This document shows, in pieces, positions 1 to 7,914 of a DNA stretch of 39,359 nucleotides. The DNA lies in contig JBFMFY010000029.1 in NCBI GenBank assembly GCA_040751955.1, forward strand, positions 1 through 39,359. The letters are read 5' to 3'. The notes beneath the pieces were generated by a model. It was given only the letters and a program-made list of their open reading frames with translations, did not search any database and had not been told where the DNA came from. Within the stretch, counting starts at the first letter, position 1. Every line of letters starts with the position of its first letter. A program made the translations under genes and the position numbers. The DNA is from SpSt-333 sp040751955 (GTDB taxonomy: Bacteria > Bacteroidota > Ignavibacteria > UBA10030 > UBA8401).

Positions 1-26
1 TGTATTAGTTAGAATATCATCTGACA
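1..26 (+). repeat. IS481 left terminal inverted repeat
   Basis: TGTA...CATCTGACA. It pairs as an inverted repeat with 1133-1158 (20 of 26 identical), with the strongest match in the inner 11 bases. Confidence 0.75.
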
Positions 27-63
27 CAATATTAACTTAGTAACAATAGGAGGTGTCAGATGA
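17..63 (+). promoter_or_regulatory. Hairpin covering the transposase start codon
   Basis: TCATCTGACA (17-26) and TGTCAGATGA (54-63) are perfect 10-base complements with a 27-base loop. The 3' arm contains the ATG at 60-62, and the Shine-Dalgarno AGGAGG (48-53) sits at the loop edge. An RNA entering from outside the element would fold and hide the start. An RNA starting inside the element after base 26 would not. The base pairing is seen in the sequence; the regulatory role is inferred. Confidence 0.55.
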
Positions 64-1124
64 CTCAAAATCAAAAGATCATCAAGAACAAAGTCGGGTT
101 ACTTAATTTAGCCCAAACGCTCGGAAGTGTTTCCGATGCGTGTAAGATATTCGGTTATTCACGGGATAGCTTCTACCGGTTCAAAGAACTGTATGATACC
201 GGTGGAGAGGAAGCACTGCTGGAGATATCCCGTCGAAAACCAAACTTGAAAAACCGAGTAGAATCAAGTGTTGAACAAGCCGTGCTTGAGTTCGCTATTG
301 AGCAACCAGCTTATGGACAACTGAGAGTCTGCAACGAGCTCAAAAAACGTGCAATCAGTGTTTCTGCAGCAACCGTTCGCAATATCTGGAAACGGAACAA
401 CCTGGAGACATTCAAGAAACGGCTTTCTGCGTTAGAAGCCAAGATGGCTCAGGAACAACTGATTCTCACTGAGGACCAACTCAAAGCCTTGGAGCGCAAG
501 AAAGAAGAACAAGAAGCACACGGTGAAATTGAAACTGAACATCCGGGCTATCTCGGGGCTCAAGACACGTATTACGTCGGCACCATCAAAGGGATAGGAC
601 GCATTTACCAGCAAACATTTATCGATACCTATTCCAAAGTTGCGTTTGCAAAGCTCTACGATCGTAAGAATGCTCTGGTAGCAGCGGAGATGCTTAATGA
701 TCGCATTGTCCCGTTCTTTGAAGAACATCAGATCCCGCTGTTGCGTGTGTTAACTGATCGTGGTACTGAATACTGTGGAGCACGTGAAGAGCACGAATAC
801 CAGCTCTATTTGGCTCTTGAAGACATCGATCATTCAAAAACCAAAGCCAGACACCCGCAGACTAACGGTATCTGTGAACGGTTCCATAAAACGATTCAGC
901 AGGAGTTTTACCACACGGCGTTCAGGAAAAAGATTTATTCGTCGTTAGAGCAACTCCAAAGCGATCTTGATGCCTGGATAACACACTACAACATCGAGCG
1001 ACCTCATTCCGGGAAAATGTGCTGTGGCCGAACACCTATGCAGACGTTTTTTGATTCGCTTGATATGGCAAAGAACAAAATGCTTGATAACTTAAACTCG
1101 GCTGACATCAACGCAGCCGCTTAA
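60..1124 (+). CDS. IS481-family transposase (DDE recombinase)
   Basis: The 354-residue protein catalyses transposition of the surrounding element. Residues about 10-60 form a helix-turn-helix typical of IS481/IS3-like N-termini (LGSVSDACKIFGYSRDSFYR), followed by a second HTH-like segment to about 120. Residues about 160-330 are the integrase catalytic core (rve). The visible acidic triad is D169 (AQDT), D233 (LTDRGTEY) and E273 (NGICERFH), and the HPQTNG stretch before the last glutamate is a family signature. The frame is intact and the length is normal, so the gene may be active. The start is supported by an excellent Shine-Dalgarno AGGAGGT at 48-54. The start codon lies inside the 3' arm of an inverted repeat (17-26 with 54-63), which could limit translation of read-through transcripts. 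Confidence 0.95.
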   Translation: MTQNQKIIKNKVGLLNLAQTLGSVSDACKIFGYSRDSFYRFKELYDTGGEEALLEISRRKPNLKNRVESSVEQAVLEFAIEQPAYGQLRVCNELKKRAISVSAATVRNIWKRNNLETFKKRLSALEAKMAQEQLILTEDQLKALERKKEEQEAHGEIETEHPGYLGAQDTYYVGTIKGIGRIYQQTFIDTYSKVAFAKLYDRKNALVAAEMLNDRIVPFFEEHQIPLLRVLTDRGTEYCGAREEHEYQLYLALEDIDHSKTKARHPQTNGICERFHKTIQQEFYHTAFRKKIYSSLEQLQSDLDAWITHYNIERPHSGKMCCGRTPMQTFFDSLDMAKNKMLDNLNSADINAAA

Positions 1125-1132
1125 CAATTAAC

Positions 1133-1158
1133 TGTCAGATGATGTCTTGACTTGTACA
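1133..1158 (-). repeat. IS481 right terminal inverted repeat
   Basis: TGTCAGATGAT...TTGTACA, the inverted partner of 1-26. It starts 8 bases after the transposase stop codon. Confidence 0.75.
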
Positions 1159-1211
1159 GATTATTTTTCACAACATCTGACAACATAGGTACTCGCACAG
1201 CACATTCTTTT

Positions 1212-1236
1212 TCTCTGCGTCTTGGTGTCTCTGCGT
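1212..1236. repeat. Short direct repeat TCTCTGCGT x2
   Basis: TCTCTGCGT occurs at 1212-1220 and 1228-1236, immediately downstream of the amidohydrolase stop codon. It resembles dispersed low-complexity intergenic repeats seen in many bacterial genomes; its status here is unknown. Confidence 0.35.
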
Positions 1237-2904
1237 TTATCTTTCTTTCTTTTTCTCGTACACAATCTTCCCGCCCAGCACTGTCATACTTACTTGAACA
1301 TTTTCAATTTTCACAGGATCGATGGTGAGAATGTCTTCTTCCAACACGACAAAATCTGCAAGTTTCCCGACTGTAATGCTTCCTTTTTCATTCTCTTCAA
1401 ACGCAGCGTATGCATTGTTGATCGTGTAACATTCGATCGCCTCTTTCACAGAAATCTTTTGCTCCGGATACCAACCATTCGGATTTGCGCCATCAGTTGT
1501 GCGGCGTGTGACTGCGGCATAGATGCCGAGAATCGGATTCAACGGTGCAACAGTCCAATCGCTGCCGAAGCACATCTTCACACCGTTGTCGAGAAATGAC
1601 CTGAACGGATATGTTGTCTTGCACCGCTCGTCGCCGATCCGTTTGATTGCCCAGCGTCCGTCATCAATGGCGTGATACGGCTGAACGGATGCGATGACAC
1701 CGAGTTCTGCGAAGCGTTTGAAATCTTTCGGATGAATATGCTGAGCGTGCTCGATACGGAAGCGCCGGTCCCACATCGGATTCTTGTTGACCACCCTTTC
1801 AAAAATATCCAACAGCAAACTGTTTGCACTGTCACCGATTGCATGAATGCGTAATTGCAGCCGTGCGCTGTCGGCGCTTGTTATCCACCGCTCCAATTGT
1901 CCGCTTGTCACGGTTCCCATCGGCAGTCCGCGCGTTGAAGTGTCTGAGTCGTATGGTTGAAAGAATAATGCGGTGGACGAACCAAGCGAACCATCGACGA
2001 ACGCTTTCAGGAATCCGAGTCGTATCATGTCGTTTCCGAACGGTACCTGAATTCCACTGCGGGCAAGGTGCCGCCAGTCCGAAATGTAACTGACGCAATT
2101 CATCCGCGATGTCAGTTCGCCGCGGCGGTTCAGTTCCGCGTACGTTTTGATATCCCGCTCGCCGTTCGAATATGCCATATCCTGAATCGATGTAACGCCG
2201 AACTTCCGCGCTTCTGCAAGTGCAAGCCGCGCAGCAACCAGCATATCGTCATCTGATACATCCGGAATGAACCGGTAGATCGGCGTCATCGCTTCGTCTT
2301 TCAACAATCCGGTCGGTTCGCCTGTTTTCGGATCGCGGACGACTGTTCCTCCTTTCGGATCGGGAGTCTCTTTCGTCACGCCGGCAAGTTTCAGTGCGAA
2401 ACTGTTTGCGAGCGCCATGTGCCCGTCATATCGATTCACAAAGACAGGTGTATTTGGCGTGTACGGATCGATCATTTCTTTGGTCGGAAGGTTGCCGCTC
2501 TTCCAGAGGTCGTGGTCCCAATCGCCTCCTGTGATCCATTTTCCGGGACGCTCTTCCGCCCGCTTCTTGATGATCATTGCAAATTCATTTTCATCTTTTG
2601 CGCTCCGCAAGTCAACATTTTGCAATTGGAATCCGCCGCTCATGAAATGCGTGTGGTTATCAATAAAGCCGGGAAGCATCCTCTTCTTTTTCAGATCAAT
2701 CACCTTCGTCGATTTGCTGACAAACTTCTGAATTTCTTTTGACGAACCGACAGCGATGATCTTGCCGTTGAACACTGCGACTGCTTCCGCTTCAGGTTTT
2801 GTTTTGTCAACGGTCCAGATTTTTCCGTTGGTGAAGATGATGTCTGCCGATTGCTGGGCGATGAGAAGCAACGGGAGGAGAAGTAAAACAGAAAATTTTT
2901 TCAT
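1237..2904 (-). CDS. Exported amidohydrolase, YtcJ-like (Amidohydro_3)
   Basis: The 555-residue predicted metal-dependent hydrolase of the amidohydrolase superfamily resembles the YtcJ/N-substituted formamide deformylase group; the substrate cannot be predicted. Residues 1-19 are a signal peptide (MKK then a leucine-rich core). The small N-terminal beta domain (DIIFTNGKIWTVD) leads to the metal-binding HxH at H84/H86 (GFIDNHTHF). Later ligands appear in HAIGDSAN, RIEHAQHI and the FGSDWTVAPLNP motif, which carries the catalytic aspartate. A C-terminal beta segment (KLADFVVLEEDI) closes the composite domain as usual. Length and motif order fit the family. The nearest upstream gene is gpsA, 163 bases away, so this is probably a separate unit. 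No clear Shine-Dalgarno precedes the ATG. Confidence 0.88.
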   Translation of the reverse strand: MKKFSVLLLLPLLLIAQQSADIIFTNGKIWTVDKTKPEAEAVAVFNGKIIAVGSSKEIQKFVSKSTKVIDLKKKRMLPGFIDNHTHFMSGGFQLQNVDLRSAKDENEFAMIIKKRAEERPGKWITGGDWDHDLWKSGNLPTKEMIDPYTPNTPVFVNRYDGHMALANSFALKLAGVTKETPDPKGGTVVRDPKTGEPTGLLKDEAMTPIYRFIPDVSDDDMLVAARLALAEARKFGVTSIQDMAYSNGERDIKTYAELNRRGELTSRMNCVSYISDWRHLARSGIQVPFGNDMIRLGFLKAFVDGSLGSSTALFFQPYDSDTSTRGLPMGTVTSGQLERWITSADSARLQLRIHAIGDSANSLLLDIFERVVNKNPMWDRRFRIEHAQHIHPKDFKRFAELGVIASVQPYHAIDDGRWAIKRIGDERCKTTYPFRSFLDNGVKMCFGSDWTVAPLNPILGIYAAVTRRTTDGANPNGWYPEQKISVKEAIECYTINNAYAAFEENEKGSITVGKLADFVVLEEDILTIDPVKIENVQVSMTVLGGKIVYEKKKER

Positions 2905-2952
2905 GGCGGTAATGTAGTAGAATTTTGTGTTTAGAGATGCCTTACATCCCCC

Positions 2953-2969
2953 GTCCCAAAAAATGGGAC
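2953..2969. other. Small perfect hairpin between gpsA and the amidohydrolase gene
   Basis: GTCCCA (2953-2958) pairs with TGGGAC (2964-2969) around a 5-base A loop. No T-tract follows on the minus strand, so it is not a standard terminator. The rest of 2905-3067 has no gene. At 3031-3067 there is a TTCGATATTCGATGTTCAG-like run of near-repeats. Confidence 0.35.
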
Positions 2970-3067
2970 ACCCCCTTCACTCACACACAATCTTCGCATA
3001 AGGGGATAAAAGCATGCGCTGATTCTTATTCATTGTTCGATATTCGATGTTCAGTATTCAGAATTCT

Positions 3068-4066
3068 TCAGTGTTCCCCTTTGATGCTGCGCGTCATCAA
3101 GTCTTCGGTAGCGCGGTGAGGATCCTTCTCTTCGTACATAATATTATAAACCTCCTGAAAGATCGCCATCTCCGTTCCGTGGCGTCGGGCAAGATCAACG
3201 GCAGATTTGCATGTCGTTACTCCTTCAGCAATCATCACCATCTCATCGAGGATTTCTTTTAACTTGCGCCCTTTCCCTAACTGCTCGCCAACGTAGCGAT
3301 TACGGCTGTGCCTGCTCATGCACGTTACGATCAAATCGCCGACGCCCGACAATCCGGAAAATGTGCGCGGCAATGCCCCCATCTTGTCTCCGAGCCGAGT
3401 CATTTCGGCGATGCCGCGGGTGATGATGGCCGCTTTCGTATTGTCGCCGAATTCCGCACCATCAACGACACCAGCTCCAATAGCAATGACATTTTTGAGA
3501 GCTCCGCCAAGTTCCACGCCGCGGATATCGTCCGAGACATAGACGCGGAAATATTTTGTACTGAAAATGTTTGCAATAATTTTTGCCGTGCGTGAACTGA
3601 ACGATGCCGAGACAACAGCGGTTGGAATCTTCTTCACCACCTCTTCCGCGTGGCTCGGTCCGGAAAGGATGGCGATATTGGATTTTTTCTCGTGTTCCAA
3701 TATATCCAGCATCACCTCCGACATCGTCATGAGTGAAGCATTCTCAATCCCTTTTGCCACGTTGACGATAATCGTCTGCGTAAGGTCGAACTGCGCAATG
3801 TCTTTGAGAATGTTACGAAGGAATTGAGAGGGAACGGCAGCGACGATAATATCCTTTTTCCATGCTGCCTCCTGAATATCGTCGGAAATTTTCAGATGAG
3901 AAGGGAGGATTGTACCGGGAAGATAATCTTTGTTCGTCCTGTTGCTGCGCATTTCCTCCGCCTGGTCGGCACGGTAACTCCAGAGTGTTACTTCGCGGAA
4001 ATTTTCGCAAAGAAGAATAGCAAGTGTAGTTCCCCAGCTTCCGGCGCCCAGAACAGAGATTCGCAT
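3068..4066 (-). CDS. gpsA: Glycerol-3-phosphate dehydrogenase [NAD(P)+]
   Basis: The 332-residue cytosolic enzyme reduces dihydroxyacetone phosphate to sn-glycerol 3-phosphate, the backbone precursor of membrane phospholipids. The N-terminal Rossmann fold shows G7-A-G-S-W-G12. Family motifs include ILSGPSHAEEV near residue 135, the LGGALKNVIAIGAG stretch carrying the catalytic lysine, and TRGIAEM further on. Length is normal. It lies 24 bases downstream of plsY, which consumes its product, so the two almost certainly form an operon for phosphatidic acid synthesis. The TGA stop falls at the edge of an AT-rich repeated stretch. Confidence 0.96.
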   Translation of the reverse strand: MRISVLGAGSWGTTLAILLCENFREVTLWSYRADQAEEMRSNRTNKDYLPGTILPSHLKISDDIQEAAWKKDIIVAAVPSQFLRNILKDIAQFDLTQTIIVNVAKGIENASLMTMSEVMLDILEHEKKSNIAILSGPSHAEEVVKKIPTAVVSASFSSRTAKIIANIFSTKYFRVYVSDDIRGVELGGALKNVIAIGAGVVDGAEFGDNTKAAIITRGIAEMTRLGDKMGALPRTFSGLSGVGDLIVTCMSRHSRNRYVGEQLGKGRKLKEILDEMVMIAEGVTTCKSAVDLARRHGTEMAIFQEVYNIMYEEKDPHRATEDLMTRSIKGEH

Positions 4067-4090
4067 AAGGAACGCTTTCGATGTGTTGTG

Positions 4091-4771
4091 TTAGTCGGTC
4101 TTCTGTGCGCCCTTGAAGTGCATCAGTTTGTTTTCAGTGCCGGCAAGAAGACGTTTGATATTTTCGCGGTGCGTGTAAATGATGAGCAATGAAACCCCGA
4201 TTGCAAAGTACACCAGCGTGTGATACCCTCGTATATCCACCAGAAAAACATTCTCACGCACAAACATCGTCACGGGAATCGCCATCGCTGCAATGATCGA
4301 ACCGAGCGATACGTACCGCCACGAGACAAATACGAGAATAAAAACAAGAAGAGCAACAATAAATTCTACCGGTGCAAGACCAAGCACCATTCCAGCACCC
4401 GTTGCAACTCCCTTCCCGCCTTTGAACCCGGCAAACAACGTCCAGATGTGCCCGAAGACGGCAGCTATGCCGCACAGAATTTGCACAAGTGTATAATCTG
4501 CAAACGGTGTAGCATTGTTGAACGGCAGCGGATTCGGATCCCAGAAAATCTGAGGAATGTAGTACGTAGCGACCACGCCTTTAAACAGGTCGAACAAAAT
4601 CACGGCTAGTCCGATCTTCCATCCTAACATGCGCAAGACGTTCGTTCCACCCGCATTACCGCTGCCAAAGCTGCGGATGTCCCCCGCTTTTGCAAATTTG
4701 GTCGCTAGAATGCTTGTCGGTATCGAACCTACGATATAGCTGAATAGTAATACGACAGCAAGATTTTCCAT
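4091..4771 (-). CDS. plsY: Glycerol-3-phosphate acyltransferase PlsY (acyl-phosphate dependent)
   Basis: The 226-residue inner-membrane enzyme transfers an acyl chain from acyl-phosphate to sn-glycerol 3-phosphate to give lysophosphatidic acid. It has about six to seven hydrophobic segments and the three conserved PlsY loops: GSIPTS near residue 16, GSGNAGGTNVLR near 37-48 and the glycine/lysine-rich GFKGGKGVATGAG near 115-127. The loop between the second and third motifs is slightly long. gpsA follows 24 bases downstream. The 84-base upstream gap to def is AT-rich and contains a possible promoter. Confidence 0.95.
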   Translation of the reverse strand: MENLAVVLLFSYIVGSIPTSILATKFAKAGDIRSFGSGNAGGTNVLRMLGWKIGLAVILFDLFKGVVATYYIPQIFWDPNPLPFNNATPFADYTLVQILCGIAAVFGHIWTLFAGFKGGKGVATGAGMVLGLAPVEFIVALLVFILVFVSWRYVSLGSIIAAMAIPVTMFVRENVFLVDIRGYHTLVYFAIGVSLLIIYTHRENIKRLLAGTENKLMHFKGAQKTD

Positions 4772-4805
4772 GAATAATGTTCCCCGTACTTTTGAACTAA
4801 ATGAA

Positions 4806-4834
4806 AAATAAGAAATTCAGATAATGAGATGCAA
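4806..4834 (-). promoter_or_regulatory. Possible promoter for plsY-gpsA
   Basis: On the minus strand TTGCAT (4829-4834) is followed after 17 bases by TTATTT (4806-4811). The -10 match is poor. It lies in the only sizeable gap between def and plsY. Confidence 0.3.
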
Positions 4835-4855
4835 TAATATAATTTATAGATTTTT

Positions 4856-5344
4856 CTATTTGATATATTCACTTCGTAAGACGATGTTCTTCGAACTGAT
4901 TGCCCTGTCAATTGCAAGAATACCGTTGACATGATCAATTTCATGCTGCAGCAATTCCGACATCGCACCGGTAACAGAAATGGAATGCGTTGTTCCTTGT
5001 TCGTCGTTATAGCGAACAGTAACCGATTTATTCCTCTTTACTTTAACAAGCAGGTCAGGGAACGAAAAACAATCGTCCCACAATGCGAATTTCAACGCAC
5101 CCTTTTTCACAATCCGGGGATTAATCATCGCACCGATCGAGCGAATAAAAATTACCCGTTTGGCAATACCGATTTGCGGTGCTGCGATTCCTCTGCCAAA
5201 CCTGCGACGTTTTCTGAAATCTTTCAGTGTATCGTTCAAATCAGTGATCAGTTTCCTCTCCGCACGTGTCAACGGAAACCGCACGCGTGAGCAGTGTGTG
5301 CGTAGGATAGGATCACCAAGCAATCTGATTCTTCGAACCGCCAT
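4856..5344 (-). CDS. def: Peptide deformylase, with divergent motif II
   Basis: The 162-residue metalloenzyme is expected to remove the formyl group from nascent N-terminal methionine. Motif I is intact (GRGIAAPQ, residues 50-57). Motif III, HEIDH (134-138), gives the two histidine ligands and the catalytic glutamate. The usual EGCLS of motif II is DDCFS here (90-94), so the metal-binding cysteine C92 remains but its neighbours differ. The N-terminus (VRRIRLLGDPILR) is typical. The spacing to ispD is 5 bases, so the gene probably belongs to the long upstream operon. Because motif II is altered, activity or substrate range may differ; a second, canonical def could exist elsewhere. Confidence 0.88.
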   Translation of the reverse strand: MAVRRIRLLGDPILRTHCSRVRFPLTRAERKLITDLNDTLKDFRKRRRFGRGIAAPQIGIAKRVIFIRSIGAMINPRIVKKGALKFALWDDCFSFPDLLVKVKRNKSVTVRYNDEQGTTHSISVTGAMSELLQHEIDHVNGILAIDRAISSKNIVLRSEYIK

Positions 5345-5349
5345 AGACG

Positions 5350-6039
5350 TTATGGTACAAATCTTTTCACAAGGAGTTCCGCAAGCAGCAAATCGTCGGG
5401 AGTTGTCACTTTAATATTTTCATAACTCCCTTCCACGATAATCGGTGAAACGCCGATCTGTTCCACCAAGAATGAATCATCGGTAGCAGTAAGATTGTTC
5501 TTCTCGGCAAACCGGTACGCATCCACCAATACTTTCTTTTGAAATGTCTGCGGGGTTTGCACGCTCCACAATGATGAACGATTGAGTGTTCTCTCAACCC
5601 GCCCGTCTGTTGATGCTTGCTTCATCGTATCTTTTGCCCGCACGGCAACGATAGACGCGCCGTAGTACTTCGCCGTTTCGATCGACTGCGTAATCTCTTT
5701 TAAATGCACAAACGGACGGACGGCATCGTGCACAGTGACGATCTCGGCTCGTTCATCGACATAGTGCAGCGCATTCGCAATGGAATCCTGCCGGCGTTCT
5801 CCTCCTTCAACAGGATGTTTCAATTTCGTCAACGCGTACGTTTGTTTGATCTCCTCGATCAGCGAGAGCGAGGAGCGCTGTGTTGCAACAATGATTTCAT
5901 TCACCAGATCACACGCCTGAAAACGCTCGAGTGTATGGACAAGAATCGGTTTATTGTTCAACAACAAAAATTGCTTGCTGATGGTCGCCCCCATCCGCTC
6001 GCCGAATCCTGCCGCCGGTATAATTGCACTGACGAACAT
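5350..6039 (-). CDS. ispD: 2-C-methyl-D-erythritol 4-phosphate cytidylyltransferase
   Basis: The 229-residue cytosolic enzyme joins CTP and MEP to form CDP-methylerythritol in the non-mevalonate isoprenoid pathway. The nucleotide-binding N-terminus is canonical (IIPAAGFGERMG, then SKQF), and the VHDAVRPFV motif near residue 103 is the family hallmark. C-terminal residues DDLLLAE fit too. It is packed between the APC permease (2-base gap) and def (5-base gap). The next-but-one MEP kinase gene, ispE, is also in this window at 31443. Confidence 0.96.
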   Translation of the reverse strand: MFVSAIIPAAGFGERMGATISKQFLLLNNKPILVHTLERFQACDLVNEIIVATQRSSLSLIEEIKQTYALTKLKHPVEGGERRQDSIANALHYVDERAEIVTVHDAVRPFVHLKEITQSIETAKYYGASIVAVRAKDTMKQASTDGRVERTLNRSSLWSVQTPQTFQKKVLVDAYRFAEKNNLTATDDSFLVEQIGVSPIIVEGSYENIKVTTPDDLLLAELLVKRFVP

Positions 6040-6041
6040 CG

Positions 6042-7907
6042 CTACTGCTTCTGTTTTTCCTGACCGAAATATTCGATCACGAAATTGAACCGCGGGAAAA
6101 GTTTGGGGAGACGAATAACGCTGAAGATCATCACACCAATGGATAGTCTGTCAAACCATGACGATGTGGGCCACCCCATGTGCACTGTAATTTTCTTATG
6201 CGGCAATTCATAATCCAGTGCGTACAATATTTCCAGCATCCCTTGATAGACCGATTGGTTCTGGCTGGCAAACCGGAAATGGTTCGGCGCAACTTTTTCA
6301 GGAATTCCCTGACGCGGATGATAGAGACTGATGAACGCCGACGATTTGTCGTCGATTTGAGGACCATGCTCTTTGGGACGGCGGAAGTAGATGTGCAGAT
6401 TTTCGGCTTCCGATTCCACGAGATAGAAAATCATATTCAACGGCTGATCCGTCTGTTGAATTTCCTTGATCTCAGGCGCCCGCTTCTGCGCAACGCGCAA
6501 ACCGATAAACAGGAATATTGCCGTAACGCTTGACCACATCAACGTGCCGTAGGGCTTGTGATATCCGAGATAGATAAAACAACAGGCAAGGATAATAAAG
6601 ATAATCAGTGTTCCTGTGCGCGATGTGTTGTATGCTCTGCTTTCTTTTGTCCCTTGTGAATACCGGTAAATGATCAAGCTTCCCATATTAATTGTGAAGC
6701 TTGCCAGCAGTCCGATAGCGTACATTTCCGCAAGGAGCGTTTGATTCCCCCCTGTGATATAAATGATGAATGTATAGAAAAGACCATTGGCGATGTGGAT
6801 TCTGTACAGCGACTGCCGGCTATTTGTCTTTATGATCCAATGAAAACCGTATCGGTGCGCCACGCGCTCCATCAGTTCGCTCGAAGCGACATAGGCAGTG
6901 TTCACCGCCATCATCAACAGAATGCTGGCAAGGATTCCGACGATGTACCCGAACGGAATGCCACCCACCATCTTTGCGAATTGTGTGATCAGATCCGTCT
7001 CATGTTCGATGAAGTTGATATCCGACGACAGAACCACTGCCGCAAGGAACGGCGTAAAGATACCGGTCGTTGCAGCAAGAAAAATGTACGCCTTCCCCAC
7101 GTCCCTCCACGATTTAACAAGACTGGCAGTCTGCACAACGGACTCAATGCCGGAATATGCGAGGATACAACTGGAGATGCCGATAATGATAAAGAAAAAA
7201 GAATTAAAAATGTTTCCGTCGTCCAAACCGATTGCGACATTTGTAAAACTCTGTCCAACCGCACTCCAATTGTGGCCGTCCATCTTCATAACGCCCGAGG
7301 CAAGTAAATTAATCAGCACGATTGCGGCGACGACAAAAATGCCGAACGTAAATTTCGCGTTCTCTTTAATCCCAAGGATGTTCAAAAATGCAACAAACCA
7401 AATTATTCCAATTTGAAATATGAACTTCCCTGTCGCCGACATTTCGATGAACGCCATCCCGTTCTCCACAGCACTCACTGTCGAGAGACTCGCCGTCAGC
7501 ACATAATCGACAATGATCGATGCGACAGCAATGAACGAAACAGTCGGTCCTAACACCAAGTACGAAAATGAATAAACTCCTCCCCCTTTGATATTATGAA
7601 ATTCCAAAATCTCCGCAATCTCTACCATCCTCATGGATATAAACCGAATGAAGATAGAAGTGATAATAATGAACGCGATAGCATTCGTTCCGATGACCCT
7701 GAACGCCTCGCTCGGCGCGTAGAAGATGGAAGTCAATTCGTCCATCAGGGTGATGACGGCAATCGAGAGCCAGGTCAGCCACCAGCGTCCCTGCGAAAAG
7801 TACGCGAGGAGGTCTTTCCGTGTGAAGAGATAGCCGAACGTACCGATCAGGATCAAATTAATGATCAGCGTCGTCACGAAATTATTTGTAAAAAAATACT
7901 CCATCAT
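6042..7907 (-). CDS. APC-superfamily permease with extra C-terminal soluble domain
   Basis: The 621-residue inner-membrane protein is probably an amino-acid or related solute transporter. About twelve hydrophobic helices fill residues 10-475; the KGGGVYSFSYLVLGP stretch in the second helix region resembles the substrate/ion-binding glycine motif of APC carriers. After the last helix, about 140 mostly polar residues (from APEIKEIQQTD) form a domain I do not recognise; it ends FGQEKQKQ. The first two codons are both ATG. Gaps to queA (7 bases) and ispD (2 bases) put it in the long operon, although its substrate gives no clear link to those neighbours. Confidence 0.82.
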   Translation of the reverse strand: MMEYFFTNNFVTTLIINLILIGTFGYLFTRKDLLAYFSQGRWWLTWLSIAVITLMDELTSIFYAPSEAFRVIGTNAIAFIIITSIFIRFISMRMVEIAEILEFHNIKGGGVYSFSYLVLGPTVSFIAVASIIVDYVLTASLSTVSAVENGMAFIEMSATGKFIFQIGIIWFVAFLNILGIKENAKFTFGIFVVAAIVLINLLASGVMKMDGHNWSAVGQSFTNVAIGLDDGNIFNSFFFIIIGISSCILAYSGIESVVQTASLVKSWRDVGKAYIFLAATTGIFTPFLAAVVLSSDINFIEHETDLITQFAKMVGGIPFGYIVGILASILLMMAVNTAYVASSELMERVAHRYGFHWIIKTNSRQSLYRIHIANGLFYTFIIYITGGNQTLLAEMYAIGLLASFTINMGSLIIYRYSQGTKESRAYNTSRTGTLIIFIILACCFIYLGYHKPYGTLMWSSVTAIFLFIGLRVAQKRAPEIKEIQQTDQPLNMIFYLVESEAENLHIYFRRPKEHGPQIDDKSSAFISLYHPRQGIPEKVAPNHFRFASQNQSVYQGMLEILYALDYELPHKKITVHMGWPTSSWFDRLSIGVMIFSVIRLPKLFPRFNFVIEYFGQEKQKQ

Positions 7908-7914
7908 TCTTTCT

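Larger units (their letters stand above)
1..1158 (+). mobile_element. IS481-family insertion sequence
   Basis: The element has one transposase gene flanked by imperfect inverted repeats. The left end (1-26) begins TGTA and ends CATCTGACA. The reverse complement of 1133-1158 begins TGTACA and ends CATCTGACA, and the two match at 20 of 26 positions. Ends starting TGT fit the IS481 family. The left end coincides with base 1 of the window, so no target duplication can be tested. This suggests the source contig broke at the repeated element. The right boundary is slightly uncertain because a further CATCTGACA copy lies just outside at 1174-1182. Confidence 0.85.

Noticed and set aside
1159..1168. 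Target-site duplication of the IS481 element
   Set aside because: The left flank lies outside the window, so there is nothing to compare.
6741..7307. Open frame of 188 codons on the plus strand
   Set aside because: It is antisense to the APC permease, whose protein is clearly real; composition and motif content are those of a shadow frame.
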